64,000 nt of DNA, taken from positions 2,542,001 to 2,606,000 of the forward strand of contig CAWAHD010000005.1 in NCBI GenBank assembly GCA_963781785.1. The letters run 5' to 3'. Shown here piece after piece: positions 37,072-46,555 of this stretch. Both the position numbers and the translations under genes were made by a program. Source of the stretch: CAWAHD01 sp963781785. Lineage in GTDB: Bacteria; Planctomycetota; Planctomycetia; Isosphaerales; Isosphaeraceae. Every line of letters starts with the position of its first letter. Positions within the stretch are counted from its first letter, which is position 1. The notes under the pieces are model-generated. The model had not been told where the DNA came from and ran no database searches. It saw only the letters and a program-made list of their open reading frames with translations.

Positions 37072-39273
37072 ATGAGAGTTCGTTCTCGCACCGCTCAACG
37101 AGGTCGCTTCATCGTGGCTCTCTGCCTGATGACGACAGCGGTGACGGCGCGAGCGCAGGAAAGTCAACAGATCGCCGGCCGGGATTCCGGCGCCGGTGGT
37201 TCTCTTGGCTCTGTCCCCATGCTGAACACACCACGAGGTCAAGCGACCGAATCGTCAGACTCTGTCCGCCCGGGGCCGTCCCGCGGCGCCCGGTTTTGGG
37301 ACTCGGTGTGGCCGTTTCGGGGGAAGCGACAAAAGACCGACACGGGGCGTTTAACTGGCGAGGGTGCGAGCGCGCCCCGGCAAACGGTCGCAAGTGCGCC
37401 GGCCAAGGCAGCAGACGGCGCGGCGCCGCGCCGCGGGAAGACCCCCAAACCGCGTCCCAGTTCAGAGGAAAATCGTGCACGCTGGCTCACGGGCAAGTAT
37501 ATCAAGTACGCGCCCGGAAAATCACCGGATGACCCCCCGTCCTCGGACGCGATGGCCGATCCTGCCGGCTCATTCGAGGAATACGAGAAGGCACTGCAAT
37601 CGAGTCGAACGACCGAACGCACCGCCGACTCTCCCGACGTCGTGCAAACGATCGCGAATTTCGCTGAGCAAGCCGATGGCGGGCAGTATCCCGGCGGCTT
37701 GCCGCCCGCGCTGGATCCGCTGCCCGCGCCGATGCCGGGCTCACCCTCCGGACCAGCAGGTTTAGAGCCCGATGCAGCGATTGCCGAGCTAGCGGATGCG
37801 ACTCCCCAGAGTCAGCGAGAGCCGTACGGTTTCTGTAAGCGGTTTCTCCGCGGATACCCGAGGTTGGTGTTATGGTTTCCGGAGCATCTCGGGCCGCCAA
37901 GAGAGGGGGGACCGACCTTGAACGGCGACGACCCGGAGGACGGAGAAGCTTCTCGAGCGGGCGAGAGGTCCGGTGGCGGCGGATACGAGGCACCGGGTGC
38001 GCCGCGACGCACGCCGCCGAGCCCTTGGGAGTCTCCGCCGTTTCCTGGTTCGGAGTACCAAGGGTATCCCCTCATCGGAACCCCCGCGAACCCCACCGAG
38101 GACCCAATTCAGAAGGCACTGCTCCTCGGCCCGCACGGGGAGGCAGTCAAAGACAGTCGAATCGAGGTTCACGGCTGGGTAACCGTGGGGGGCAACTGGA
38201 GCAACGCCAGCAAATCGAACCTGCCGTCAGCATACTGGATCGTTCCCAACACGTTACAGGTCGACCAAGCCATCCTGCGATTCGAGCGCGAGATCGACTG
38301 GGTGCAGACCGACCACATGGATTGGGGATTCCGCTGGGTAAACCTGTATGGCATCGACTACCGCTACACGACCGCCGGCGGAGTGTTCAGCCAGCAACTC
38401 TTGTATCACAACAATCTCTATGGGTATGACCCCGTCGAATTCTGGGCCGAACTGTATGTCCCGAGGGTTTTCGAGGGTCTGGTGATTCGCGTCGGGCGCT
38501 GGATTGCCTGTCCCGACATTGAAGCGCAGTATGCCCCGGACAACTACCTCGCTTCTCACTCCCTCTTGTTTACCTACGACACATACACCCAGACCGGTGC
38601 CATGTTCAGCTTTCAGCTTAACCAGCGAAACATGGTGCAGGGCGAAATCCAGTCCGGCACCGATATGGCTCCCTGGTATGTCGGTGCCCTTCCGACCGGC
38701 TTTTTCGGCTGGCGCTGGATATCGCAGAGCAACAATGATGCCTTCTACACCTGTCTGAATAATATCAACAACGGCAAGTTTCGCTACTTCATGGCCGACG
38801 GTCACAAATCGGGGCATGACAACTTCAATTATATCGTCACGACCTGGGAGCACCGGTTCAGCAAGAAGATTCATACGAAGACGGAGACGTATTACATGTG
38901 GCAGTTCGACGCGGTGGTCGGCGGGACGCCGAGTCTCGGCCCGCCGATGTCGTTCGGCGGCGGCGGCGGCCTCGGCAAGTATCTTCCCGGCAACTCGCCA
39001 GCCTACGGCGTACTCAACTACACCATGTACAAGCTCTCGCACAGAGACTACTTCACCGTCCGTAATGAATGGTGGGACGACACGCGCGGCGAGCGATCGG
39101 GATTCGCGACCAACTACTCCAGCCACACGATCGGCATCAGTCACCAGTTCAACGACCTGCTCATGATCCGCCCCGAGATCGGCTTCTATCACTCCTACAA
39201 CGTCCCCGCATTCAATCTTGGTAAAAGTAATAATTTGTTAATGTATGGCTTCGACCTGACGATCCGATTCTGA
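37072..39273 (+). CDS. Outer-membrane beta-barrel porin, BBP2 type
   Basis: ATG at 37072 gives 733 residues with a signal peptide (RGRFIVALCLMTTAVTARAQ). A low-complexity, Pro/Ser/Arg-rich stretch of about 320 residues follows. The last 400 residues form a beta-barrel resembling the putative beta-barrel porin-2 family (PF07642): IEVHGWVTVGGNWSNASKSN, WGFRWVNLYGIDYRYTTAGG, GLVIRVGRWIACPDIEAQYA, NYIVTTWEHRFSKKIHTKTE, and a C-terminal strand LLMYGFDLTIRF ending in Phe as outer-membrane proteins do. It probably forms a substrate channel; the Pro-rich N-terminus may cross the periplasm. Confidence 0.8.
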   Translation: MRVRSRTAQRGRFIVALCLMTTAVTARAQESQQIAGRDSGAGGSLGSVPMLNTPRGQATESSDSVRPGPSRGARFWDSVWPFRGKRQKTDTGRLTGEGASAPRQTVASAPAKAADGAAPRRGKTPKPRPSSEENRARWLTGKYIKYAPGKSPDDPPSSDAMADPAGSFEEYEKALQSSRTTERTADSPDVVQTIANFAEQADGGQYPGGLPPALDPLPAPMPGSPSGPAGLEPDAAIAELADATPQSQREPYGFCKRFLRGYPRLVLWFPEHLGPPREGGPTLNGDDPEDGEASRAGERSGGGGYEAPGAPRRTPPSPWESPPFPGSEYQGYPLIGTPANPTEDPIQKALLLGPHGEAVKDSRIEVHGWVTVGGNWSNASKSNLPSAYWIVPNTLQVDQAILRFEREIDWVQTDHMDWGFRWVNLYGIDYRYTTAGGVFSQQLLYHNNLYGYDPVEFWAELYVPRVFEGLVIRVGRWIACPDIEAQYAPDNYLASHSLLFTYDTYTQTGAMFSFQLNQRNMVQGEIQSGTDMAPWYVGALPTGFFGWRWISQSNNDAFYTCLNNINNGKFRYFMADGHKSGHDNFNYIVTTWEHRFSKKIHTKTETYYMWQFDAVVGGTPSLGPPMSFGGGGGLGKYLPGNSPAYGVLNYTMYKLSHRDYFTVRNEWWDDTRGERSGFATNYSSHTIGISHQFNDLLMIRPEIGFYHSYNVPAFNLGKSNNLLMYGFDLTIRF

Positions 39274-39309
39274 CCCACGGCGTGCTTGCTTCAGCGGTCT
39301 GACTGACGC

Positions 39310-40700
39310 TCATCGCTTCTTGGCCGGCGGCTCGGGTGGTGCGTCGGCCGAGAGGAACGCGATCAGGTCGCGCACGGCCGCGTCGCCCAGCGCGGCCGCG
39401 AGGCCGGCGGGCATGATCGAGGCGGCACTGGGGCGAATCTCCTGGATCTGGCTCCGCGGAACCACGATCGAGTGTGCCAGCGTATCAGTCACCTGGATGT
39501 TGCCGGCATCGAGGGCGCGAACGATGCCCGCGACGACCTGCCCGTCCCTGGTCGCAATCGTGTACGTCATGTAGTCCGATTCGATAAGGCCGCTGGGGGC
39601 TGCGATGCTCCGGTAGATCTCAGCCCGGCCCTTCCGGCCGACCTCGGTCAGATCCGGACCGGCCTTGCCTCCCTGGCCCCGAAACGTGTGACACTGCGAG
39701 CACCGTGCCTGGTCGCTGGTAAAAAGCTTCTGACCGCGGAGCGGATCTCCGCCGGCGAGGTTGGGCACGACCAGAGGACTGGCGGCAGGCCCGGCCGCCG
39801 GCACCGGCGCCCATGGAAGCAAGAGCTGCTCCCGTCCGATCGCCCGCCCGGACCGTTCTCCAGCCGGCTGGTACGAAACCGCGACAAGAAAAGGCCGCGA
39901 CTGCTCGCCGGTGCAGACGGTGAACGACAGGAACAGCGGCTCGGCCCTGGACGACACCGGCAGCCCGACCTCGTACCGCCCTGCGGGCGGCGCCTGTCCG
40001 GCCGGCTCAGCCTGGCTGTCTCCCAGGAGGGCTTCCTCGAATTTGCCCGATGCTTCGACCCGCAAAGTCCCGTTTCCGGCTGGCAGCCGAATCAGTGTAC
40101 TGATGCTGAGCCGGCCCGGCCTCGTCAAGAAAGCCTGGAAGTCTTCGTGACGCTTCGACCCCCGCGTCAACCGTCTTGACGACTCCGAGTCGAGCAAGGG
40201 CCACCATGCCTCTTTGCGCCTGCGTCCTCCGCATCGTCATCCGGGCTCCAGATCAACTCCACACCCGACAGGTCGTAAACGCCCTCGCGCGGTGCACCTG
40301 GCGACGTCGTCACGAGCCTCTCCAAGGACGGAAGCGGCAGTTGATAACGCGCGACACGAGGATGCGGATCGGTAGCCAGGACCAATGTTCGCCGGTCATT
40401 GGTCAACCGGGCTCCGGCGATTCGAATCGTGCCGGCCGCACCGACGCCTCTGGGGATGCGATCTGGCTCACCGGCGACGAAATAAGGAATGGTCCGCCCG
40501 ATGAAATCACGCGCGACACCGGGATCGACCGGCTGGGCGAAGGTGGCGACGACATCGAGCGGCCCCGACGGCCAGATCGCGATGGGTCGAACTCCAACCC
40601 GAGAATCTGGCGTGGTCTGCGCGAGGCCGGATCGAGCTGTCGAGATCGCGATCCCCGCGAGAACAACCCAACGGAAACAGGTGGAAGCCATTTGGCTCAT
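39310..40700 (-). CDS. Secreted c-type cytochrome, frameshifted
   Basis: ATG at 40700 opens a signal-like segment (MSQMASTCFRWVVLAGIAIS then TARSGLAQ) and a domain of unknown type (VGVRPIAIWPSGPLDVVATF...). After a shift near 40205 the C-terminal 290 residues include the haem site CSQCH in LFTSDQARCSQCHTFRGQGG, the ligand-type GPDLTEVGRKGRAEIYRSIA, and VRDLIAFLSAD at the end. This is the planctomycete Haem_bd/cytochrome c module often attached to large membrane-bound dehydrogenase-like proteins. It should carry electrons in the periplasm. It is convergent with the porin gene. Confidence 0.75.
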
Positions 40701-40996
40701 GAGGGTTGCGTGAAGCGCTGAAACAATGGGGTCGAGAGTTTCGGCAATGCCAGTCGTCTCGATGGTATCCGGCGACCCGCCCGCGGACAAGGACCGCATT
40801 TCGTCAGGATGCAAAGGGAGCGACGGTCCGGCCATGCGCGTGTTGCCACGGCAAAAGCAGGGCGGAATTGACTGGCCCGCCTGACTGGCCAAAGGACGGA
40901 TGACTGAGCAATGCGGAGTTGACGGACCAGCCCGATTGGTCTAGATTCTCGGCCCTACCTGTCTCTTGGTCCGGTCAAACAGGAAGGGAGGGAACC

Positions 40997-41542
40997 GTGG
41001 CCTGGCGATGGACCGCGCGGCGGCTGGTCATTTCCGCCTTTGTCATCTTCCATCTATCGGCGCTCATCCTCTGGACCATTCCTCCCTGTCAGATCAAGGA
41101 ACGCTTCATCAAGCCGTTCCATTATTACGTGCTCCCGCTGGGCATCTGGCAATGGTGGGCAATATTCGCACCTGATCCGATCAAGGAAACGATGGTGCTG
41201 GATGCCGAGGTCGTGGACTGCAAGGGGATCCGTTACGTCCACGAATTTCCCCGGATCGGGCAATTGTCGTGGTGGAACAAGATCGCCCGGTACCGTGAGC
41301 CCAAATTCACGGGCAATATGAGCTCCGAAGAGTATCTCCTGGCGCGCCGATTCGCGGCGCGGCATGCCGTACGGCAACTGGGCCTGGGGCCGGAAGCGTT
41401 TCCGCTCTGGGTGAGCATGTATTACCAGATCAAGCCCAGCCCTCTTCCCGGCACGACGGCGGTCGCTGATCCCATGGCTCCTCCCAGGGTTCAGTTGGTG
41501 GATCGGTTCCAGTTCGACTCGATCAAGGAGGTGCGGCCATGA
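40997..41542 (+). CDS. HTTM-associated membrane protein
   Basis: GTG at 40997, eleven bases after AGGAAGGGAGG, gives 181 residues; a TTG at 40919 would add 26. One membrane segment, RRLVISAFVIFHLSALILWT, is followed by YYVLPLGIWQWWAIFAPDPI and a soluble C-terminal part with MVLDAEVVDCKGIRYVHEFP. The stop overlaps the start of the HTTM gene (ATGA at 41539), so the two are made together. Proteins like this commonly precede HTTM-domain proteins and are probably their partner; the reaction is not known. Confidence 0.7.
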   Translation: MAWRWTARRLVISAFVIFHLSALILWTIPPCQIKERFIKPFHYYVLPLGIWQWWAIFAPDPIKETMVLDAEVVDCKGIRYVHEFPRIGQLSWWNKIARYREPKFTGNMSSEEYLLARRFAARHAVRQLGLGPEAFPLWVSMYYQIKPSPLPGTTAVADPMAPPRVQLVDRFQFDSIKEVRP

Positions 41543-42555
41543 ATCCCGTCGGAGCATGGAATCGATTCTTCTTCGGGCCGATCTCCGCGCGGCCGTCGGG
41601 CGCGTTCCGCATCGCTTATGGACTGATCATCATCGGTTATCTTGCCCTCATGACGGTCGAATTTGACTATTTCTATACGGGTGCCGGCCTGCTCCAGGGG
41701 ACCGAAGCACGACAGGCCGCCGGGCCGCTCCGATTCTCACCGCTCCAGTACGTCGACAATCCGACGATCGCCCACGTTTTCCTGGCGGTGACCGCGTCGG
41801 TTGCCGTTGCCTTCACGCTGGGCTGGCACACCCGGCTGATGAGCATTCTTCTCTACCTGGGAATGCTCTCCTTATACCATCGCAACGTGGCCTCCAACGG
41901 CGGTCCTGACGCCCTGCCGATGATTCTGAGCTTCTACATGATGCTCTGCCCATGCGGAGCCGCCTTTTCTCTGGACGCCCTGAGGGCCGCCCGCAAACGA
42001 GGGACCCTCGCCGAGCCCCTCATCGTTCCCTGGGCCGTGCGGCTGCTCCAGATGCAGATTTGCCTGATCTACTTCCAGTCGTGCGTGATCAAGAGCCGGG
42101 GCGAGAGCTGGCTGAACGGCACCACGGTCCACTACATCCTCTTCAACCGCGAGTTCGGGCAGTTCAACCTCGAATGGCTGGCCCAGTATCCGCTCTTGAT
42201 CAACGTCATGACTCACGGCGCTCTCCTGATCGAGTTCGCCCTCGCGTTCTGGCTCTGGTTTCGCCCGACCCGGCGCTGGGCCATCCTCGGCGGGCTGGCG
42301 CTCCATCTTGGGATCCGGCCAATGCTCAACGTACCTGCGTTCGGGGAAGCCATGACGGCTACGTACCTGACCTTCCTCGCCCCCGACGAGCTCGACGCTG
42401 TGATCCGCGCACTCGACCCTCGCCCTCTGTTAGCGCGGCTGGGCCGCTCGCTGGCGACACTGGCCCTGTGGCGATCCGCGGATCGACCGGTCTCGCTGGC
42501 CGGCTTCGAGCAGCTCGAGCTTCCGCGTGAGAGCACCGAGGCTCAGGCCACGTGA
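41539..42555 (+). CDS. HTTM-domain membrane protein
   Basis: 338 residues with about seven hydrophobic segments. The HTTM domain (horizontally transferred transmembrane, related to vitamin K-dependent gamma-carboxylase) shows in ARPSGAFRIAYGLIIIGYLA, GWHTRLMSILLYLGMLSLYH, NGGPDALPMILSFYMMLCPC, LLQMQICLIYFQSCVIKSRG and WLNGTTVHYILFNREFGQFN. Bacterial members probably act as integral membrane enzymes or carriers, but their substrate is unproven. The C-terminal 60 residues are soluble. Coupled to the gene before it through ATGA. Confidence 0.85.
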   Translation: MNPVGAWNRFFFGPISARPSGAFRIAYGLIIIGYLALMTVEFDYFYTGAGLLQGTEARQAAGPLRFSPLQYVDNPTIAHVFLAVTASVAVAFTLGWHTRLMSILLYLGMLSLYHRNVASNGGPDALPMILSFYMMLCPCGAAFSLDALRAARKRGTLAEPLIVPWAVRLLQMQICLIYFQSCVIKSRGESWLNGTTVHYILFNREFGQFNLEWLAQYPLLINVMTHGALLIEFALAFWLWFRPTRRWAILGGLALHLGIRPMLNVPAFGEAMTATYLTFLAPDELDAVIRALDPRPLLARLGRSLATLALWRSADRPVSLAGFEQLELPRESTEAQAT

Positions 42556-42569
42556 AGTCACCAGTCAAT

Positions 42570-43562
42570 TCAGATCATGGCCATATCGGTATCATCCAGG
42601 TCATCGTCGTCATCGTCTTCTTCTTCGACCTGGGATAAGCCGCCCTTGGCCTTGTTGGCCTTGCCGCTGATGATCTGGGCGTTGCTGTACGCGTTGCAGC
42701 CGGCGTTGACCGTCTTCGAGCGAATGTGGTCGATCTCGGGGTAGGTGTCGCTGCCTTCGAGCGAGAGGTCGCCGGGGTACGGGTCGTTGAGCATGTCGGA
42801 CCGGAGCGTTCCGCCGTTTTTTATAGCGTTCGCCATCATGATGAACTCGCGCTGTTTCTTTTTGAACCCTCCCCCGTTCTGGATCGTCGCGTCGTCCAGG
42901 AGTATATTCTTATTGATGCCGACGCACCGGAGATAATCGAGCGCGGCGTACGGGCCGACCTGGTTGGGAAGGTTCGGGACAGAATGACCGTTGTCCTTGG
43001 CCCATTGCTCGAGAGTCCAGCCCTTGTCGATTTCTTTCTGCGCGATCTTCAGCCCATTCCGCACGTCGGCCAGGACCGTGACCGCTGCGGGACTCGCGGT
43101 CATGATGTTGGAGACAGGCTTCGACTCACTCTTCCCGGAGCAGACGACGTTCGCGGTGAGGGTGCTGGGAACCCGGGCGTCGCTCCACGCGTAGGCGAGC
43201 GTGATCTTGACGCTCTGGATCAGCTTGTGCTTCCTCTTCATGCCTCGCTCGACATCCTTCCAGTCGCCCCTCCGGTTGACCGAGGCGTTCATGAGCACGA
43301 TGTTCTCCGACGTGTTCGGGCCCCCCAGCTCGAGAGCGATCAGGTGGCCGTAGTCCATGTCGATCGGGATCATCGGGTCGTGGGTTGTCTTCCCCTTGTG
43401 GAACAGCGAGATCGGCAGGGGGGCCGCCGGCTTGGGGCTGACCTTGTGCCGACTGATGTTGTTCGTCACCACCTTGATCGGACGCTCTCTTGTTTCGCCT
43501 TGATAAGTGAACTCCTCGAGGGTGACCGTGATCGAGCCGCTGATGACGTCTCGCGTCGGCAT
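42570..43562 (-). CDS. Protein with two nuclease-like motifs
   Basis: 330 residues, no signal peptide. Two regions look like His-based nuclease cores: DMDYGHLIALELGGPNTSEN followed by IVLMNASVNRRGDWKDVE (GHxIxLxLGGPNxxxN as in DNA/RNA non-specific endonucleases), and near the C-terminus DTYPEIDHIRSKTVNAGCNA followed by YSNAQIISGKANKAKG (HNH-like: EIDHI...GCNxxxNxQ...N). The middle is helical. The tail VEEEDDDDDDLDDTDMA is very acidic. It resembles effector nucleases of polymorphic toxins, but no secretion signal or immunity gene is beside it. The start MPTRDVISGSI is well placed. Confidence 0.6.
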   Translation of the reverse strand: MPTRDVISGSITVTLEEFTYQGETRERPIKVVTNNISRHKVSPKPAAPLPISLFHKGKTTHDPMIPIDMDYGHLIALELGGPNTSENIVLMNASVNRRGDWKDVERGMKRKHKLIQSVKITLAYAWSDARVPSTLTANVVCSGKSESKPVSNIMTASPAAVTVLADVRNGLKIAQKEIDKGWTLEQWAKDNGHSVPNLPNQVGPYAALDYLRCVGINKNILLDDATIQNGGGFKKKQREFIMMANAIKNGGTLRSDMLNDPYPGDLSLEGSDTYPEIDHIRSKTVNAGCNAYSNAQIISGKANKAKGGLSQVEEEDDDDDDLDDTDMAMI

Positions 43563-43694
43563 AGCAGCCTCCTATCCGGGAGAGACCAGCCGCGGAAATA
43601 ATCGGCGCCCGTTCATTTTATTCACTTCTCGGCGATTGAAAAGAACCGACACCAACCACGATGAACGAGAACGGATGGCAAGCAGCCTCGGTCG

Positions 43695-44213
43695 TTACTT
43701 GCCGCTTCTGGTCAGCCGCTCGATCTGCCGGGCGTGGTCAGGGTACAGACCAATCAGCTCGCTACGCCGGCCTTCTTCATAGTCGGCGTAGTCGAAGCCG
43801 GGCGCCATGGTCGCGCCCAGGAGAGCAAACGCCGCACCCGGCTCGAGCCGGGAGCCTTGCCATACCCCTGCCGGAACGACCACCTGCGGTCGTTCTCCCG
43901 CCAGAATGTCAGCACCGATCACGACCTCCAGTGCAGCGCCGCCGGGAAAGAGCTGGAGCATCCGCACCGGGCCACCGAGGTAGAAGTGAAAAACCTCCTC
44001 CGTCGGCAGCCGGTGCAGCTCGGAGAAGGTCTCCGGCGTCAGCATGTAGTAGATCGCTGTGCCGATCGATCGAGCGGACCGGTTGCGATACCCGCTCGGC
44101 AGCGACCCTGGCTCGATGACAAAGCTCGATCGGTGGGTCTCCCGGAAGAACCCCCCTTCGATGGGGTGGGGCACCAGCCCGAGAGCTCTCTTGATCTCAT
44201 CGGCTGTCGGCAT
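43695..44213 (-). CDS. Cupin superfamily protein (DUF985)
   Basis: 172 residues starting MPTADEIKRALGLVPHPIEG, followed by GFFRETHRS, the hallmark opening of DUF985 cupins (PF06172). Further family marks are SIGTAIYYMLTPETFSELHR, EEVFHFYLGGPVRMLQLFPG, RPQVVVPAGVWQGSRL and GATMAPGFDYADYEEG. Members fold as a single cupin barrel; the substrate is usually unknown. The gene ends a pair with the enolase-superfamily gene upstream (11-base gap), so the two probably share a transcript and perhaps a sugar-acid pathway. Confidence 0.85.
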   Translation of the reverse strand: MPTADEIKRALGLVPHPIEGGFFRETHRSSFVIEPGSLPSGYRNRSARSIGTAIYYMLTPETFSELHRLPTEEVFHFYLGGPVRMLQLFPGGAALEVVIGADILAGERPQVVVPAGVWQGSRLEPGAAFALLGATMAPGFDYADYEEGRRSELIGLYPDHARQIERLTRSGK

Positions 44214-44224
44214 GGGAAAGATCC

Positions 44225-45352
44225 TCAGGCAACTCGGTACTTCTGGATTCCCGCGGGATTGAGCTCGATGCCCAGTCCGGGAGCGTCGGGGACCGCCACC
44301 CTGCCCGACTCGGCGCGGATCGTCTCGGTGATCGATTGCCGCAAGGTGGTCCCTTCTTCCACGACAAACTCGAGAAGTCCCGAGGAATTGGGAATGCTGG
44401 CCAGGAAGTGGAGCGCAGCCGCCACATTGAGATACGTGGTGAACCCGTGATTGACGATTGGTAATCCCCGGTCGGCCGCCAAAGCGGCGATCTTTATTCC
44501 CTCGGTGAAGCCGCCGCACCGCGTCAAGTCGACTTGGACGACGTCGATCTTCCCGACATCCATGAGTTGAAGGAACGACTTCCGCTCGCTCTCCTCCTCA
44601 CCGGCCGCGATCCGGAGGCTAGTGCTCGCCGCCAGCTTGGCGTAGCCTTCGTAATCGTCGGGAAGAAGCGGCTCCTCGAACCAGTAAGGGTTGAACGGCT
44701 CGAAGTCACGCGCACGCTGGATCGCCGTCTTGGCGTCATAGACCAGCCCCGCGTCGATCATCAGATCGAGCGACGGCCCCAGCCCGGCTCGTGCTTCGCG
44801 CACCAGCGCCACGTCGGTGTCCCGGCTCTGTCCCATCGGATCCCAGCCGAACTTGACCGCCGTGAAACCCTGCGCGGCGAACCGTCGCGCCCGCTCGCCG
44901 GTCTCCGCGGGCGTCGCCCCGAACAATGAGCTGGCATAGGCCCGCAGCGACCGGGTGAACCCGCCGCCGAGCAACTTCCACACGGGCATCCCCAGCACCT
45001 TCCCCTTGATATCCCACAAGGCGATGTCGATACCGCTCATCGCGTGAATGCCGATCCCGCGGCGGCCGCCGTAAATATTGGCCCGGTACATCTTGTGCCA
45101 GAGATACTCCGTCCGGAACGGATCCTCCCCGATCAGTACCTGAGCAAGCCCGGTCGCGGTCGTGTGCGAAAACGGGCCCTCGATGCACCCTTTCACAGCC
45201 ATCGGGTTGGAGTCGACCTCGCCATAGCCGACGATGCCTGCATCCGTCGAGACCTTGACGATCAGAGCGTCCTGACCGCTGTCACACTGGGTTTTGACCT
45301 GGGGCAGACGCAGGTAGATCGCCTCGACGCTGGTGATTTTCAAGTCGCTCAT
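44225..45352 (-). CDS. Mandelate racemase/muconate lactonizing enzyme family
   Basis: ATG at 45352 gives 375 residues starting MSDLKITSVEAIYLRLPQVK. It is a member of the enolase superfamily: a capping N-terminal domain (VGYGEVDSNPMAVKGCIEGP), then a barrel with the metal ligands Asp in LMIDAG, Glu in YWFEEPLLPDD and Glu in RIAAGEEES. The lysine is in FTAVKFGWD and a His is in LPIVNHGFTTYL. This suggests a sugar-acid or dipeptide-type dehydratase/epimerase, abstracting a proton next to a carboxylate. The longer frame from 45439 is unlikely. Cotranscribed with the DUF985 gene. Confidence 0.85.
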   Translation of the reverse strand: MSDLKITSVEAIYLRLPQVKTQCDSGQDALIVKVSTDAGIVGYGEVDSNPMAVKGCIEGPFSHTTATGLAQVLIGEDPFRTEYLWHKMYRANIYGGRRGIGIHAMSGIDIALWDIKGKVLGMPVWKLLGGGFTRSLRAYASSLFGATPAETGERARRFAAQGFTAVKFGWDPMGQSRDTDVALVREARAGLGPSLDLMIDAGLVYDAKTAIQRARDFEPFNPYWFEEPLLPDDYEGYAKLAASTSLRIAAGEEESERKSFLQLMDVGKIDVVQVDLTRCGGFTEGIKIAALAADRGLPIVNHGFTTYLNVAAALHFLASIPNSSGLLEFVVEEGTTLRQSITETIRAESGRVAVPDAPGLGIELNPAGIQKYRVA

Positions 45353-45572
45353 CGATGCTCGCTCTCGGAAAACGGTGTCAGGGCGCAACCCCTCACGCTT
45401 TTCGCCCGCAGCGTGCCCCCGCAAGTTCGGCGACGGCAACGCACCGGGAACTCGGTTCTAGCACGGGAGCACACTGGAGATCAAACTGGTAAAATCAGTA
45501 GTACGCTGCAGCCTGAAGCCGAACGCGATCGGTCAGGTTCGCGGTCCATTCCGCCCAGGGAGCACCCGGAAG

Positions 45573-46460
45573 ATGAAGAGCGCGGAAGCCCCGCCATCTC
45601 GCCCGCTCAAGGTATTCATCCTGGGTAACGGGATCAAGTCGGAAGTGCACGCGCTGGCCCAGGCTCTGGCTCAGAGTCTTTCTCAGACAACGGGGATCGA
45701 GCTGGTCGGAGTCGATCTTTTGGCGGATTCCGACTTGTCCGGACTTCCCGCCGACGTGGCCGTCGTCCTGGGCGGCGATGGAACTGTGCTCCACGCGGCC
45801 AGGCGCATGCGAGACAATCCCACACCCGTTCTGGGAGTCAATGCCGGCCGGCTCGGATTCCTGGCCGACTTGACGCCCGCGGCCTTTCACGACCGATTCG
45901 CCGACCTGGCCGCACGCAAATTCATCATTCATCATCTGATGACTCTGTCCTGCGTGCTCACGCCGCGGATCGGGCCGTCACGGACCTTCAGCGGCTTGAA
46001 CGACGCGGTGATCCGGGCCGCGCCCGTTTTCCACCTGGTCGATGTTGAGTTGTCGATCGACGGCGAAAGCGTGATGACCTACCGTGGCGACGGCCTGATC
46101 ATCGCCACGCCGGTCGGCTCGACGGCGCATAGCCTCTCCGCCGGAGGACCGATCCTGCCTCCCAATGCCCATATGTTAGTCGTCACGCCGATCTGTGCCC
46201 ACACGCTGACTCAGCGACCGCTGGTCGACAGCGCGCACAAACTCTACGAGATCTCGCCCAAGGGAGACAAGGTTTCGACGGTGCTCGTGATCGACGGCCA
46301 GGTGCAGATTCCACTCCAGTCGGGCGACCGCGTGATGATCCGTCGCGGCAAGACGCCGTTCCCGATGGTCAGGCTCCTCGGCCACAGCTTTTACCGCACG
46401 CTCCGCGATAAACTCGGCTGGGGAACGATCCCGCCCGCCACCGACTGGCCCAAGACGTGA
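45573..46460 (+). CDS. nadK: NAD kinase
   Basis: 295 residues starting MKSAEAPPSRPLKVFILGNG. The NAD kinase signature GGDGT is in VAVVLGGDGTVLHAARRM, and NAGRLGFLADL, then GDGLIIATPVGSTAHSLSAG and GPILPPN follow as in PpnK/NadK, including the glycine-rich loop. The enzyme phosphorylates NAD to NADP with ATP or polyphosphate in the cytosol and is probably essential. The C-terminal segment ends FYRTLRDKLGWG. It is divergent from the enolase-superfamily gene, with about 220 bases between. Confidence 0.9.
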   Translation: MKSAEAPPSRPLKVFILGNGIKSEVHALAQALAQSLSQTTGIELVGVDLLADSDLSGLPADVAVVLGGDGTVLHAARRMRDNPTPVLGVNAGRLGFLADLTPAAFHDRFADLAARKFIIHHLMTLSCVLTPRIGPSRTFSGLNDAVIRAAPVFHLVDVELSIDGESVMTYRGDGLIIATPVGSTAHSLSAGGPILPPNAHMLVVTPICAHTLTQRPLVDSAHKLYEISPKGDKVSTVLVIDGQVQIPLQSGDRVMIRRGKTPFPMVRLLGHSFYRTLRDKLGWGTIPPATDWPKT

Positions 46461-46555
46461 AGAAAAAACAGAATTGTTGACCGTCTTTCTGCCGATCTTG
46501 AAGGATGAGGAGTCTTGTTGTTCCGCCGTCGATCCTCGTAAGAGATAATCGGCCG

